64,000 nt of DNA from Phlebopus portentosus (GCA_037892935.1 JAYXKI010000016.1:1-64000); one strand, 5' to 3'; positions 24,168-34,719 are shown, numbered from the stretch's first letter. Notes: generated from the sequence alone by a model not told the origin. Numbers and translations: made by a program.

Positions 24168-24239
24168 CGATTCATTGTATATTTTTGTACTCTATACAAA
24201 TTTGCTGGCGGATGATGATCTTGTTTGTCTCATTCTAGT

Positions 24240-24640
24240 TGTTAGGCGGACGGCTCAAGGACTGAGTCGAGGCAGGCCAATACAACAACAAACAAGCGTG
24301 AATGAGATAATCCCAAACACGTCGCTCAGGTCAAGACAGCTAAGACGAGGCTTAAGTCCAGACCGTCGAACGCTATGTCGCAGTGAAGGTAAGTAGAATA
24401 GAAAGACAAGGAACGAAAGAGTCAAACTATCTACTTATATAGACTTTGGGCGCGGGAAAGGTCTACCCTAATGGGAAGTCACATGACAAGGAATGGGATG
24501 ATTAGTGAGCGTGATAGAACATTGTGGAATGTTCCGGCAAAAGGATGAATAAGCGCATAAGAAAAAAGAAAAGAAAAGAAAAGAATATTAAAATAAATGA
24601 TGACATCAGAAAAGAAAAGGAAAATGTTCGAGTCCTTACA
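24240..24640 (-). repeat. 3' LTR of E1
   Basis: 401 bp, TG...CA ends, directly followed by the polypurine tract. Pairs with 37036-37436. Confidence 0.93.
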
Positions 24641-27600
24641 TCACCCCCCCTTCAAGGTTGGGCGTCCCGACCAACCACATAAGCCTTCTGAGGACGTGAA
24701 CTTGTACAGCGCTCGCAGGCTTTGTCGAGGTATTGTTAACTTCCTTGGAGCTCCAGGATGTTTGCGGTAAAATTCTTGAATTGACTCCTGCGCATTATCC
24801 TTGACGTCGGATTCTGGCTGCCAAGTCGCTTCCTCATATCCAACCCACTTGACCAGGAATTGGAGCTTGCCTCGATGCAGACGCGAGTCGAGTATTTCTT
24901 CAACCTCGTACTCTTCCTGCTCATCAATGATCACTGGCGGTGGTGGAGGTGGTTTCTTCTGCGATTCAAAGGACGGTTGGACGGCTGGTTTGAGCAAGAT
25001 CTCATTGAAAACTGGATGGACCTTCTTCCAGGTCTTCGGTAGTTTGAGTCTGTATGCGCTTGCGCCAACCTTTTCCACTACCTCGAAGGGACCGAACCAT
25101 TTATCATCCATCTTCTTCGTCGGTCGGATTGTCTTGATATTTCGTCCATCTAAGAAGACTTTCTGCCCTGCCTCATAGGTAATGGACTTCCCAGCATGGC
25201 GGTCGTAAAAACGCTTCATGTCTTCATTTGCTTGGGTTAGGTTACCTTGAGCGAGTTCGTGCACCTCCTTGACATGTTTGGCAAATTCTTCTGCTGACAG
25301 GTTCGATGATGCCGTTCCAATCCCCGTGAAGTCTAAGGGGTGCATTCCCGTATTGACGAAGAAGGGAGATAGCTTCGTCGCTGAATGTTCACGATTGTTG
25401 TATGCGAATTCTGCGAGAGCCAGCCAGTCCGCCCAGTCCGACTGCCGATGGTTGACGTATAGCTGCAGGTATTGTTCTAGTTCCTGATTAACCCGCTCTG
25501 TCTGTCCGTCAGTTTGTGGGTGATACGCTGTCGATGGGTTGCCTTCAATGTGGAGGAGCTTGTACAACTCCTTCATCATCTTTGCGTCGAATTGCACCCC
25601 TCGGTCATGAATGATCTTCCGTGGTAGTCCGTGTAATCGGAAGACGTGGTCTCTGTAGATCCTAGCCATGCCTTCCGCCGTTAACTTTGTCGTTGTTGGA
25701 ATTGCATAGATTTGTTTGCTAAAGCGATCGACCACTACGCAAACCGCATTGGACCCATTCGATTCTGGCAACTCTCCGATTAGGTTGACCGTGACAATCT
25801 GCCATGGCGCCTCCGGCACCTCATTAGGGTGCAAAACCTTTGCTCTCGTTGTCCTTAGAGCCTTCGTCCGTTGACAACGATCACACCCCCGCACGTACAC
25901 TCGCACATCTGCACTCATCCTCGGCCACCAGTACTTGCGTGCTATCAGCTGGATCGTCTTTGTTGCTCCTGGATGTCCTGCCAGGGTCGAGTCATGGTGT
26001 TCCTTCATGACGTCCTCTCTGATGCTCGCTGGTACATATAGTCGGCGGCCCTTTCTCCACATGTCCCCTCTCTTCTCGACGTCCTTCGGCCTCACTCCCT
26101 CGTCCTCTTGTCTCTGCGCTTCCACGACCTTTTCAACGAGTACTTCTCTTGACGTCTGAACCATTCCTCTAACCAGCCATTCCTTCTTGATGAAAGTCAC
26201 GTTCTCATTATCGCGCTCGCCCTTGTCATAATCCGCCCGGCGTGACAACAGATCAGCTTTTCCCAACGTCTTTCCGGGTTTATGGACTAGCGTGAAATCG
26301 AACTCAGCTAAATCGAGTCGCCAACGAGCTTGTCGACGATTTAACTTCTGCGGCGATCGGAAGTACGTTAGATTTGCATGGTCTGTCCATACCTCAAAAG
26401 GTTGGCTAGCTCCCTGGAGATATTGTCGCCATTCCTTTAGGGCTTGAACGATGGCGAGCATTTCCTTGTCGTAAATCTCATAGTTTTGCTCTGCCTCTAG
26501 GAATGTTGACGACCGATAAGCGATCACCTTCCATTTACCGTCTTGTTTCTGGAGAAGGACTCCACCAGTCGCAAAGTCCGACGCATCCGCTTCTACACAG
26601 AAAGGGTCCTCATTGTTGGGTATCGCTAACACGGGAGGACTACTCAAACGACGCTTCAATTCCTCAAACGCTGCCTGCTCATCTTCGCCCCATCTCCATT
26701 CCACCTTACCCGTTAGGGTAGTCAAGGGTTTGACGACCGAACTGTAGTCCTTAACAAAACGTCGCAACCAATTTCCTAATCCCAGGAATTGTTGCAGTTC
26801 GTGGACGTTCCTTGGAACTGGCCAGTCCTGTACTGCCGCCGTCTTCTTGGGATCCATTCGAACTTCGCCATTGCCAATAATGTGCCCGAGGTACTTGACT
26901 GTATCAACTTCGAACTCGCACTTCTGCGGCTTTAGGAAAAGTCCGTTTTGGCGAAGGATCTCAAAGACTCGTTTGGTGCATCTGCGGTGTTCTTCTAGAT
27001 CATTCGAGAAGATAAGAATGTCATCGAGGTAAATGATGACGATACCCTCATGAATTAGCTCCCGAAAGATGTCATTCATAAAGCCTTGGAACGTCGCTGG
27101 CGCATTACACAAGCCGAAGAACATGACTGTGGGTTCGAATAAGCCTAGATTTGTCCGGAACGCTGCCTTCCACTCGTCTCCCTCGCGAATCCGGATGTTG
27201 TAGTATCCCCAACGAACGTCGAGCTTCGTGATGTACCTTGCATCCTTAACCTTGTCGATGAGCTCATTTATCAGTGGCAACGGGTATTTGTTCTTGACTG
27301 TTCCTTCATTGAGCTTTCGATAGTCTTGGATTGCTCGTAAGCTCCCATCCTCTTTCTTGATAAAAAAGAATGGTGACGCCATTGGAGACTTCGACTGTCG
27401 GATACGTCCTGATGCTAGGTTTTCCTCAATGAACTCCTTCATCGCTTCTTGTTCTTTTGGCGATAACGGGTAAACCTTGCAGTCGCTGGGTTTGAAATCC
27501 GGTTTCAGGTCAATAGCGTGGTCCCACGTTCGGTGGTTTGGTAAGCGTTCGAACGATTCCTCACTAAAGACGTCGGCGTATTCCTCCAGGTAAGGTGGCC

Positions 27601-28465
27601 ATTTTGCCGCTTCCTTCATCCGCACATTCCTCACAAACTCTTCATCTATCTCCTCGCTCGACAGTGGCGACTCACATTCATCAGGGCAACGGGTGAACTT
27701 AACTGTTCCTAACCTCCAATCAATCTCAGGATTATGCTTTGTCAACCAGTCATGTCCGAGGAAGATGTTGCTTGACGCTAAGGATGTCACTGCCAGTCGA
27801 ATCTCTTCCTCGTGTTTCCCAAAGAACATTCGTACGACTACGTATTCCTTGATCAATCCAGCCTCGTTGCTTGTTCCATCAGCATTGAAGACTGGTCTAG
27901 GCCGAATGTACCTTTGGGTGGGGAAACCATACCGTTTGACAAAACCTTCGTCGATGCATGAGCCTGTGCACCCTGAGTCGATCAGTGCATGAGCATCAAT
28001 GAAGTTTTCCTCTTCGAGTAGGGGGTTCGACAAGTCTACTTCGTCATCACCTGCTACTTTTGGGTGTACGATGCTAACAAAGGTGTCTAACTCCTTTCCT
28101 CCTACCCGTCGCACAAACTGATCTGCGTCCACAATGCCCTCGCGCCATACCTCAGCCGCGCGTCTGCCTACTACATCCCACACTGCTTCAGTGACGTTCG
28201 CCTGAGCAACAACGTTCTCGCGGTAAGGTGCTTCCGCCACAACCTCATTTTTTATAGCGGTTTGATTCCGCTCTTCCTCACTCAATTCGCCTGCTTGCGC
28301 ATCTGTTCTTCTGACAAATAAATCTTCATAGACTTCGAAGTCATCATTGTCATCTTCAGATTCATCTGGCAGTACGTCGGTAAGGATCTTTCGAAGGATA
28401 AAACCGTCACTGGTATTCGCATCTTGATATTGTACAACAGGACGATTATATTTTAACGAGTCCAA
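24641..28465 (-). CDS. pol: E1 pol polyprotein (PR-RT-RH-IN-chromodomain), integrase Asp lost
   Basis: Open for 1274 codons from a TTG used only as a frame marker; the frame continues upstream into the gag overlap and is probably reached by -1 frameshifting. Domains in order: protease (ALIDSGCTG, about 160), reverse transcriptase (IIYLDDIL, about 479-482), RNase H (VEADASD, about 624), HHCC zinc segment (HHDSTLAGH...CDRCQ, 823-864), integrase core and chromodomain (EEILDSRLHRGKLQFLVKWVGYE). The second and third integrase residues are present (IIHDRG D954, GQTERVNQE E990, exactly 35 residues between). The first is Asn instead of Asp (VTVNLIGEL at 894; GAC to AAC). That should abolish strand transfer. 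About 20 residues differ from the inner copy, several being Arg to Cys or Gln, as expected from CpG deamination. Confidence 0.9.
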   Translation of the reverse strand: MDSLKYNRPVVQYQDANTSDGFILRKILTDVLPDESEDDNDDFEVYEDLFVRRTDAQAGELSEEERNQTAIKNEVVAEAPYRENVVAQANVTEAVWDVVGRRAAEVWREGIVDADQFVRRVGGKELDTFVSIVHPKVAGDDEVDLSNPLLEEENFIDAHALIDSGCTGSCIDEGFVKRYGFPTQRYIRPRPVFNADGTSNEAGLIKEYVVVRMFFGKHEEEIRLAVTSLASSNIFLGHDWLTKHNPEIDWRLGTVKFTRCPDECESPLSSEEIDEEFVRNVRMKEAAKWPPYLEEYADVFSEESFERLPNHRTWDHAIDLKPDFKPSDCKVYPLSPKEQEAMKEFIEENLASGRIRQSKSPMASPFFFIKKEDGSLRAIQDYRKLNEGTVKNKYPLPLINELIDKVKDARYITKLDVRWGYYNIRIREGDEWKAAFRTNLGLFEPTVMFFGLCNAPATFQGFMNDIFRELIHEGIVIIYLDDILIFSNDLEEHRRCTKRVFEILRQNGLFLKPQKCEFEVDTVKYLGHIIGNGEVRMDPKKTAAVQDWPVPRNVHELQQFLGLGNWLRRFVKDYSSVVKPLTTLTGKVEWRWGEDEQAAFEELKRRLSSPPVLAIPNNEDPFCVEADASDFATGGVLLQKQDGKWKVIAYRSSTFLEAEQNYEIYDKEMLAIVQALKEWRQYLQGASQPFEVWTDHANLTYFRSPQKLNRRQARWRLDLAEFDFTLVHKPGKTLGKADLLSRRADYDKGERDNENVTFIKKEWLVRGMVQTSREVLVEKVVEAQRQEDEGVRPKDVEKRGDMWRKGRRLYVPASIREDVMKEHHDSTLAGHPGATKTIQLIARKYWWPRMSADVRVYVRGCDRCQRTKALRTTRAKVLHPNEVPEAPWQIVTVNLIGELPESNGSNAVCVVVDRFSKQIYAIPTTTKLTAEGMARIYRDHVFRLHGLPRKIIHDRGVQFDAKMMKELYKLLHIEGNPSTAYHPQTDGQTERVNQELEQYLQLYVNHRQSDWADWLALAEFAYNNREHSATKLSPFFVNTGMHPLDFTGIGTASSNLSAEEFAKHVKEVHELAQGNLTQANEDMKRFYDRHAGKSITYEAGQKVFLDGRNIKTIRPTKKMDDKWFGPFEVVEKVGASAYRLKLPKTWKKVHPVFNEILLKPAVQPSFESQKKPPPPPPVIIDEQEEYEVEEILDSRLHRGKLQFLVKWVGYEEATWQPESDVKDNAQESIQEFYRKHPGAPRKLTIPRQSLRALYKFTSSEGLCGWSGRPTLKGG

Positions 28466-28488
28466 CGAAAAGAGTCCTTTAGGAGACC

Positions 28489-28531
28489 GACCAGTCGTTC
28501 CGACGTCTACGCCTGGTCTTCTGGAAAACCC
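28489..28531 (-). promoter_or_regulatory. Putative -1 frameshift signal, E1 gag-pol
   Basis: Heptamer G GGT TTT (28525-28531 in gag phase), 6-nt spacer, then a 6-bp stem GACCAG/CTGGTC (28513-28518 with 28489-28494). Same as in E2. Confidence 0.55.
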
Positions 28532-29961
28532 TCGCCTTCTATGAGTTCTTCCAGCTCAGCAGGTACCGCTCGTACATCGACGTCGTCGTCCTCTTCAAAG
28601 GAGGATTCCTTTGCTTGGCCGAGTTCCTCGAAGAGCGCCTTTCTGTCTGCTGGGACGAAGGCTGCGATGATGGCACGTATTGCTTCACGACCTCGCGGGC
28701 AGTCTCTGATGTAATGGCCCACCTGACCACACTTGTAACAAGCACGTGTACAACGCGCCTGGTTCATCATCACCTCCATGGGTTGTCCTAAGCCTCCATA
28801 CGTTACTCCTGTAGCATCACGACGATCTTGAGCGGGGGTACGAAAGGACGGGCTGCTTGTTGAGGCGGCATAAAACGTCTCATTGGTGGTGTCGGAGCTG
28901 GTTTCATCGCTGTCGAACTAATTGTCTTTCTCCGACGTTCAGCCATCAGGTCCCTGATTTGGCGCTCGACCCTGTCGACCTTGACGGCGGCTTTCTTTGA
29001 ACTCTTCATACGACGTCGGTTCATTGGGCAATCTCATGACCCCTTCCACAACCTTCGGGTTTAGCGCCCTCTTCAGGCGACTCATCAACCATTCGTCGTG
29101 TGCCTCTGTTGCTAGGCCAGCATCCACTCGACAAATGTCAAACTTGTTGAAAAATTCGTCGGCGTTAAGGTCTCCTTGGTACATTGCATCTAGTCGTTCG
29201 AAGGCCTTTTGGGATCTGGCAGGGTCATCGAACGAAGTGTCCAGCTTCTTTAAGAAGGCGTCCCAGGCGTCCGTGAACGTCAGGTTGCCGTCTGCATCGA
29301 CTGCTCCACTGGTGTAACTCTCTGCCCAGCGAGCCGCAGCACCACTCTTCATGTACGACAGGGCAAACATAATCTTACTCTTGTTCGTCCTGAACTCTGA
29401 CTCAGATGCGTAGATGTAGAGGCGCAGCTCTCGCTTGAAGTCCACATAATCGTGTTCACCATCGAAGTCTCTTGGTTTGGCGACGTGGACCTTCTTCGAC
29501 ACCTTTGATCCTTGATTCGCACCTTCGCCTGCTGCTTGGAGTGCTAGTGCGACCGCCGTTGCGAGATCAGTCATCGCTTCCTTCGATAATGACATCTCGT
29601 GTTCTTCTTCTTCTTCTTCGTCTTCTTCGCTCGGTATAAGCGGCGCTGGTTCTCGGAACTTTCCAAATGCCGGAGAAGGCTCAACAGTGGGGGCCAACGC
29701 TTGAGTGGTCGAACCCGATGGTTCTGGTAAGGGGGCCGTTGGTTGCGTCGGAGTAGGAGGTGAGGGCTCGTCTACGTCGTCTTCTTGTTTCACTCTCCAG
29801 TGGATGGACCTTCCTTCCCTCTGGGAGTACCACCTCTTGGCAGTCTCGTCCCACCAGGCGCCGAAGACTTGATTTCCTGCTTTGACGATATAATGTCCCC
29901 GCGAGGCGCTCCACCTAGAGTTCGCAGGGAGGGCCGCTCGTTGCTCGTCAGTTAGCTCCAC
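28507..29961 (-). pseudogene. gag: E1 gag, broken by two compensating frameshifts
   Basis: Relative to the intact inner copy this gag has one extra T at about 29004 (CTTTCTTTGAA versus CTTTCTTGAA) and one missing G in a G run at about 28837 (five versus six). Between them the original reading continues in another frame; in the main frame a stop ends the product after 340 codons. The start (MELTDEQRAALP) and the Retrotrans_gag-like core are intact. The zinc knuckle CYKCGQVGHYIRDC lies downstream of the second shift, back in the original frame. Confidence 0.85.
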
Positions 29962-30370
29962 CTTGATAGGCTGGGGGTGGAACGGGGATCGGGATGCTGT
30001 TCGGGCGGGACCGACTTCGGATAACCGGCTCGTCTTTGAAATTGATGACTAAACGAAAGGCTCCGAGGTAGATAATGAAGGAGATACTTGTCGACGACTG
30101 GACTCTATGTGTTACCCACGAGAAGGTTTGATGGGAGTTCCAGAGAAGGGTGATTCGGAGCGCCACGATGATGTGATTGGTTGATACTTCGGGTACTATC
30201 GGGTCACATCGGAGTCAATCGGGCTTCGACGGGCAAGATAGGGGTTTGTTGTCTGCATGGTAGGAACCGGGTTTCGTTCGATGTCGTCCTTCGAAGATAT
30301 ACTTCAGGGGACACGTCACAGGCGAGCGCTCGACGACAATGGAATCGGGCGTGAGCCAGAGGTAGGTCTT
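29962..30370 (-). other. E1 untranslated leader
   Basis: Non-coding sequence between the gag start and the insertion point of E2, close to identical to 36150-36554 of E2. The primer-binding site should lie at the LTR-proximal end; I could not assign a tRNA. Confidence 0.7.
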
Positions 30371-30828
30371 TGTTAGGCGGACGGCTCAAGGACTGAGTCA
30401 AGGCAGGCCAACACAACAACAAACAAGCGTGGATGAGATAATCCCAAACACGTCGCTCAGGTCAAGACAGCTAAGACGAGGCTTAAGTCCAGACCGTCGA
30501 ACGCTAGGTCGCAGTGAAGGTAAGTAGATTTCAGCAAACTAATAATACAAGAGTAGATACCTAGGTCGCAGTGAAGGTAAGTAGAATAGAAAGACAAGGA
30601 ACGAAAGAGTCAAACTATCTACTTATATAGACTTTGGGCGCGGGAAAGGTCTACCCTAATGGGAAGTCACATGACAAGGAATGGGATGCTTAGTGAGCGT
30701 GATAGAACATTGTGGAATGTTCCGGCAAAAGGATGAATAAGCGCATAAGAGAATTAAAAGAAAAGAAAAAGAATATTAAAATAAATGATGACATCAGAAA
30801 AGAAAAGGAAAATGTTCGAGTCCTTACA
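30371..30828 (-). repeat. 3' LTR of E2
   Basis: 458 bp. It differs from the E1 LTR by a 57-bp insertion made of a second copy of AGGTCGCAGTGAAGG-type sequence (23 bp) and a 34-bp spacer. Confidence 0.92.
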
Positions 30829-33800
30829 TCACCCCCCCCTTAAGGTTGGGCGTCCCGACCAACCACATAAGCCTTCTGAGGACGTGAACTTGTACAGCGC
30901 TCGCAGGCTTTGTCGAGGTATCGTTAACTTCCTTGGAGCTCCAGGATGTTTGCGGTAGAATTCTTGAATTGACTCCTGCGCATTATCCTTGACGTCGGGT
31001 TCTGGCTGCCAAGTCGCTTCCTCATATCCAACCCACTTGACCAGGAATTGGAGCTTGCCTCGATGCAGACGCGAGTCGAGTATTTCTTCCACCTCGTACT
31101 CTTCCTGCTCATCAATGATCACTGGCGGTGGTGGAGGTGGTTTCTTCTGCGATTCAAAGGACGGTTGGACGGCTGGTTTGAGCAAGATCTCATTGAAAAC
31201 TGGATGGACCTTCTTCCAGGTCTTCGGTAGTTTGAGTCTGTATGCGCTTGCGCCAACCTTTTCCACTACCTCGAAGGGACCGAACCATTTATCATCCATC
31301 TTCTTCGTCGGTCGGATTGTCTTGATATTCCGTCCATCTAAGAAGACTTTCTGCCCTGCCTCATAGGTAATGGACTTCCCAGCATGGCGGTCGTAGAAAC
31401 GCTTCATGTCTTCGTTTGCTTGGGTTAGGTTACCTTGAGCGAGTTCGTGCACCTCCTTGACATGTTTGGCAAATTCTTCTGCTGACAGGTTCGATGATGC
31501 CGTTCCAACCCCCGTGAAGTCTAAGGGGTGCATTCCCGTATTGACGAAGAAGGGAGATAGCTTCGTCGCTGAATGTTCACGATTGTTGTATGCGAATTCT
31601 GCGAGAGCCAGCCAGTCCGCCCAGTCCGACTGCCGATGGTTGACGTATAGCCGCAGGTATTGTTCTAGTTCCTGATTAACCCGCTCTGTCTGTCCGTCAG
31701 TTTGTGGGTGATACGCTGTCGATGGGTTGCCTTCAATGTGGAGGAGCTTGTACAACTCCTTCATCATCTTTGCATCGAATTGCACCCCTCGGTCATGAAT
31801 GATCTTCCGTGGTAGTCCGTGTAATCGGAAGACGTGGTCTCTGTAGATCCTAGCCATGCCTTCCGCCGTTAACTTTGTCGTTGTTGGAATTGCATGGATT
31901 TGTTTGCTAAAGCGATCGACCACTACGCAAACCGCATTGAACCCATTCGATTCTGGCAACTCTCCGATTAGGTCGACCGTGACAATCTGCCATGGCGCCT
32001 CCGGCACCTCATTAGGGTGCAAAACCTTTGCTCTCGTTGTCCTTAGAGCCTTCGTCCGTTGACAACGATCACACCCCCGCACGTACACTCGCACATCTGC
32101 ACTCATCCTCGGCCACCAGTACTTGCGTGCTATCAGCTGGATCGTCTTTGTTGCTCCTGGATGTCCTGCCAGGGTCGAGTCATGGTGTTCCTTCATGACG
32201 TCCTCTCTGATGCTCGCTGGTACATATAGTCGGCGGCCCTTCCTCCACATGTCCCCTCTCTTCTCGACGTCCTTCGGCCTCACTCCCTCGTCCTCTTGTT
32301 TCTGCGCTTCCACGACCTTTTCAACGAGTACTTCTCTTGACGTCTGAACCATTCCTCTAACCAGCCATTCCTTCTTGATGAAAGTCACGTTCTCATTATC
32401 GCGCTCGCCCTTGTCATAATCCGCCCGGCGTGACAACAGATCAGCTTTTCCCAACGTCTTTCCGGGTTTATGGACTAGTGTGAAATCGAACTCAGCTAAA
32501 TCGAGTCGCCAACGAGCTTGTCGACGATTTAACTTCTGCGGCGATCGGAAGTACGTTAGATTTGCATGGTCTGTCCATACCTCAAAAGGTTGGCTAGCTC
32601 CCTGGAGATATTGTCGCCATTCCTTTAGGGCTTGAACGATGGCGAGCATTTCCTTGTCGTAAATCTCATAGTTTCGTTCTGCCTCTAGGAATGTTGACGA
32701 CCGATAAGCGATCACCTTCCATTTACCGTCTTGTTTCTGGAGAAGGACTCCACCAGTCGCAAAGTCCGACGCATCTGCTTCTACACGGAAAGGGTCCTCG
32801 TTGTTGGGTATCGCTAACACGGGAGGACTACTCAAACGACGCTTCAATTCCTCAAACGCTGCCTGCTCATCTTCGCCCCATTTCCATTCCACCTTACCCG
32901 TTAGGGTAGTCAAGGGTTTGACGACCGAACTGTAGTCCTTAACAAAACGTCGCAACCAGTTTCCTAATCCCAGGAATTGTTGCAGTTCGTGGACGTTCCT
33001 TGGAACTGGCCAGTCCTGTACTGCCACCGTCTTCTTGGGATCCATCCGAACTTCGCCATTGCCAATAATGTGCCCGAGGTACTTGACTGTATCAACTTCG
33101 AACTCGCACTTCTGCGGCTTTAGGAAAAGTCCGTTTTGGCGAAGGATCTCAAAGACTCGTTTGGTGCGTCTGCGGTGTTCTTCTAGATCATTCGAGAAGA
33201 TGAGGATGTCGTCGAGGTAAATGATGACGATACCCTCATGAATTAGCTCCCGAAAGATGTCATTCATAAAGCCTTGGAACGTCGCTGGCGCATTACACAA
33301 GCCGAAGAACATGACTGTGGGTTCGAATAAGCCTAGATTTGTCCGGAACGCTGCCTTCCACTCGTCTCCCTCGCGAATCCGGATGTTGTAGTATCCCCAA
33401 CGAACGTCGAGCTTCGTGATGTACCTTGCATCCTTAACCTTGTCGATGAGCTCATTTATCAGTGGCAACGGGTATTTGTTCTTGACCGTTCCTTCATTGA
33501 GCTTTCGATAGTCTTGGATTGCTCGTAAGCTCCCATCCTCTTTCTTGATAAAGAAGAATGGTGACGCCATTGGAGACTTCGACTGTCGGATACGTCCTGA
33601 TGCTAGGTTTTCCTCAATGAACCCCCTCATCGCTTCTTGTTCTTTTGGCGATAACGGGTAAACCTTGCAGTCACTGGGTTTGAAATCCGGTTTCAGGTCA
33701 ATAGCGTGGTCCCACGTTCGGTGGTTTGGTAAGCGTTCGAACGATTCCTCACTAAAGACGTCGGCATATTCCTCCAGGTAAGGTGGCCATTTTGCCACTT

Positions 33801-34653
33801 CTTTCATCCGCACATTCCTCACAAACTCTTCATCTACCTCCTCGCTCGACAGTGGCGACTCACATTCATCAGGGCAACGGGTGAACTTAACTGTTCCTAA
33901 CCTCCAATCAATCTCAGGATTATGCTTCGTCAACCAGTCATGTCCGAGGAAGATGTTGCTTGACGCTAAGGATGTCACTGCCAGTCGAATCTCTTCCTCG
34001 TGTTTCCCAAAGAACACTCGTACGACTACGTATTCCTTGATCAATCCAGCCTCGTTGCTTGTTCCGTCAGCATTGAAGACTGGTCTAGGCCGAATGTACC
34101 TTTGGGTGGGGAAACCATACCGTTTGACAAAACCTTCATCGATGCATGAGCCCGTGCACCCTGAGTCAATCAGTGCATGAGCATCAATGAAGTTTTCCTC
34201 TTCGAGTAGGGGGTTCGACAAGTCTACTTCGTCATCACCTGCTACCTTTGGGTGTACGATGCTAACGAAGGCGTCTAACTCCTTTCCTCCTGCCCGTCGC
34301 ACGAACTGATCTGCGTCCACAATGCCCTCGCGCCATACCTCAGCCGCGCGTCTGCCTACTACATCCCACACTGCTTCAGTGACGTTCGCCTGAGCAACAA
34401 CGTTCTCACGGTAAGGTGCTTCCGCCACAACCTCATTTTTTATAGCGGTTTGATTCCGCTCTTCCTCTCTCAATTCGCCTGCTTGCGCATCTGTTCTTCT
34501 GACAAATAAATCTTCATAGACTTCGAAGTCATCGTTGTCATCTTCAGATTCATCTGGCAGTACGTCGGTAAGGATCTTTCGAAGGATGAAACCGTCACTG
34601 GTATTCGCATCTTGATATTGTACAACAGGACGATTATATTTTAACGAGTCCAA
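30829..34653 (-). CDS. pol: E2 pol polyprotein (PR-RT-RH-IN-chromodomain)
   Basis: 1274 codons without a break, in the -1 frame relative to gag. The open frame extends upstream across the gag stop, so translation probably enters by frameshift and not at the marked TTG. Motifs: protease DSG at about 163; RT with YLDD at 479-482; RNase H (VEADASDFATGG); integrase HHCC, then D894 (VTVDLIGEL), D954 and E990 in the D,D-35-E spacing; C-terminal chromodomain (about 1190-1245; ILDSRLHRGKLQFLVKWVGYEEATWQ). Chromodomains steer chromovirus integrase to marked chromatin. The stop codon lies inside the polypurine tract that abuts the LTR. All key residues are present, so the protein should be functional. 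Confidence 0.95.
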   Translation of the reverse strand: MDSLKYNRPVVQYQDANTSDGFILRKILTDVLPDESEDDNDDFEVYEDLFVRRTDAQAGELREEERNQTAIKNEVVAEAPYRENVVAQANVTEAVWDVVGRRAAEVWREGIVDADQFVRRAGGKELDAFVSIVHPKVAGDDEVDLSNPLLEEENFIDAHALIDSGCTGSCIDEGFVKRYGFPTQRYIRPRPVFNADGTSNEAGLIKEYVVVRVFFGKHEEEIRLAVTSLASSNIFLGHDWLTKHNPEIDWRLGTVKFTRCPDECESPLSSEEVDEEFVRNVRMKEVAKWPPYLEEYADVFSEESFERLPNHRTWDHAIDLKPDFKPSDCKVYPLSPKEQEAMRGFIEENLASGRIRQSKSPMASPFFFIKKEDGSLRAIQDYRKLNEGTVKNKYPLPLINELIDKVKDARYITKLDVRWGYYNIRIREGDEWKAAFRTNLGLFEPTVMFFGLCNAPATFQGFMNDIFRELIHEGIVIIYLDDILIFSNDLEEHRRRTKRVFEILRQNGLFLKPQKCEFEVDTVKYLGHIIGNGEVRMDPKKTVAVQDWPVPRNVHELQQFLGLGNWLRRFVKDYSSVVKPLTTLTGKVEWKWGEDEQAAFEELKRRLSSPPVLAIPNNEDPFRVEADASDFATGGVLLQKQDGKWKVIAYRSSTFLEAERNYEIYDKEMLAIVQALKEWRQYLQGASQPFEVWTDHANLTYFRSPQKLNRRQARWRLDLAEFDFTLVHKPGKTLGKADLLSRRADYDKGERDNENVTFIKKEWLVRGMVQTSREVLVEKVVEAQKQEDEGVRPKDVEKRGDMWRKGRRLYVPASIREDVMKEHHDSTLAGHPGATKTIQLIARKYWWPRMSADVRVYVRGCDRCQRTKALRTTRAKVLHPNEVPEAPWQIVTVDLIGELPESNGFNAVCVVVDRFSKQIHAIPTTTKLTAEGMARIYRDHVFRLHGLPRKIIHDRGVQFDAKMMKELYKLLHIEGNPSTAYHPQTDGQTERVNQELEQYLRLYVNHRQSDWADWLALAEFAYNNREHSATKLSPFFVNTGMHPLDFTGVGTASSNLSAEEFAKHVKEVHELAQGNLTQANEDMKRFYDRHAGKSITYEAGQKVFLDGRNIKTIRPTKKMDDKWFGPFEVVEKVGASAYRLKLPKTWKKVHPVFNEILLKPAVQPSFESQKKPPPPPPVIIDEQEEYEVEEILDSRLHRGKLQFLVKWVGYEEATWQPEPDVKDNAQESIQEFYRKHPGAPRKLTIPRQSLRALYKFTSSEGLCGWSGRPTLRGG

Positions 34654-34676
34654 CGAAAAGAGTCCTTTAGGAGACC

Positions 34677-34719
34677 GACCAGTCGTTCCGACGTCTACGC
34701 CTGGTCTTCTGGAAAACCC
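34677..34719 (-). promoter_or_regulatory. Putative -1 ribosomal frameshift signal, E2 gag-pol
   Basis: On the minus strand the gag end reads GAG GGT TTT CCA, so the heptamer G GGT TTT (34713-34719) fits the X XXY YYZ rule in gag phase. A 6-nt spacer is followed by GACCAG (34701-34706), 18 nt, and CTGGTC (34677-34682), which can pair as a stem. The gag stop is in the loop and the -1 frame is pol. Confidence 0.6.
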
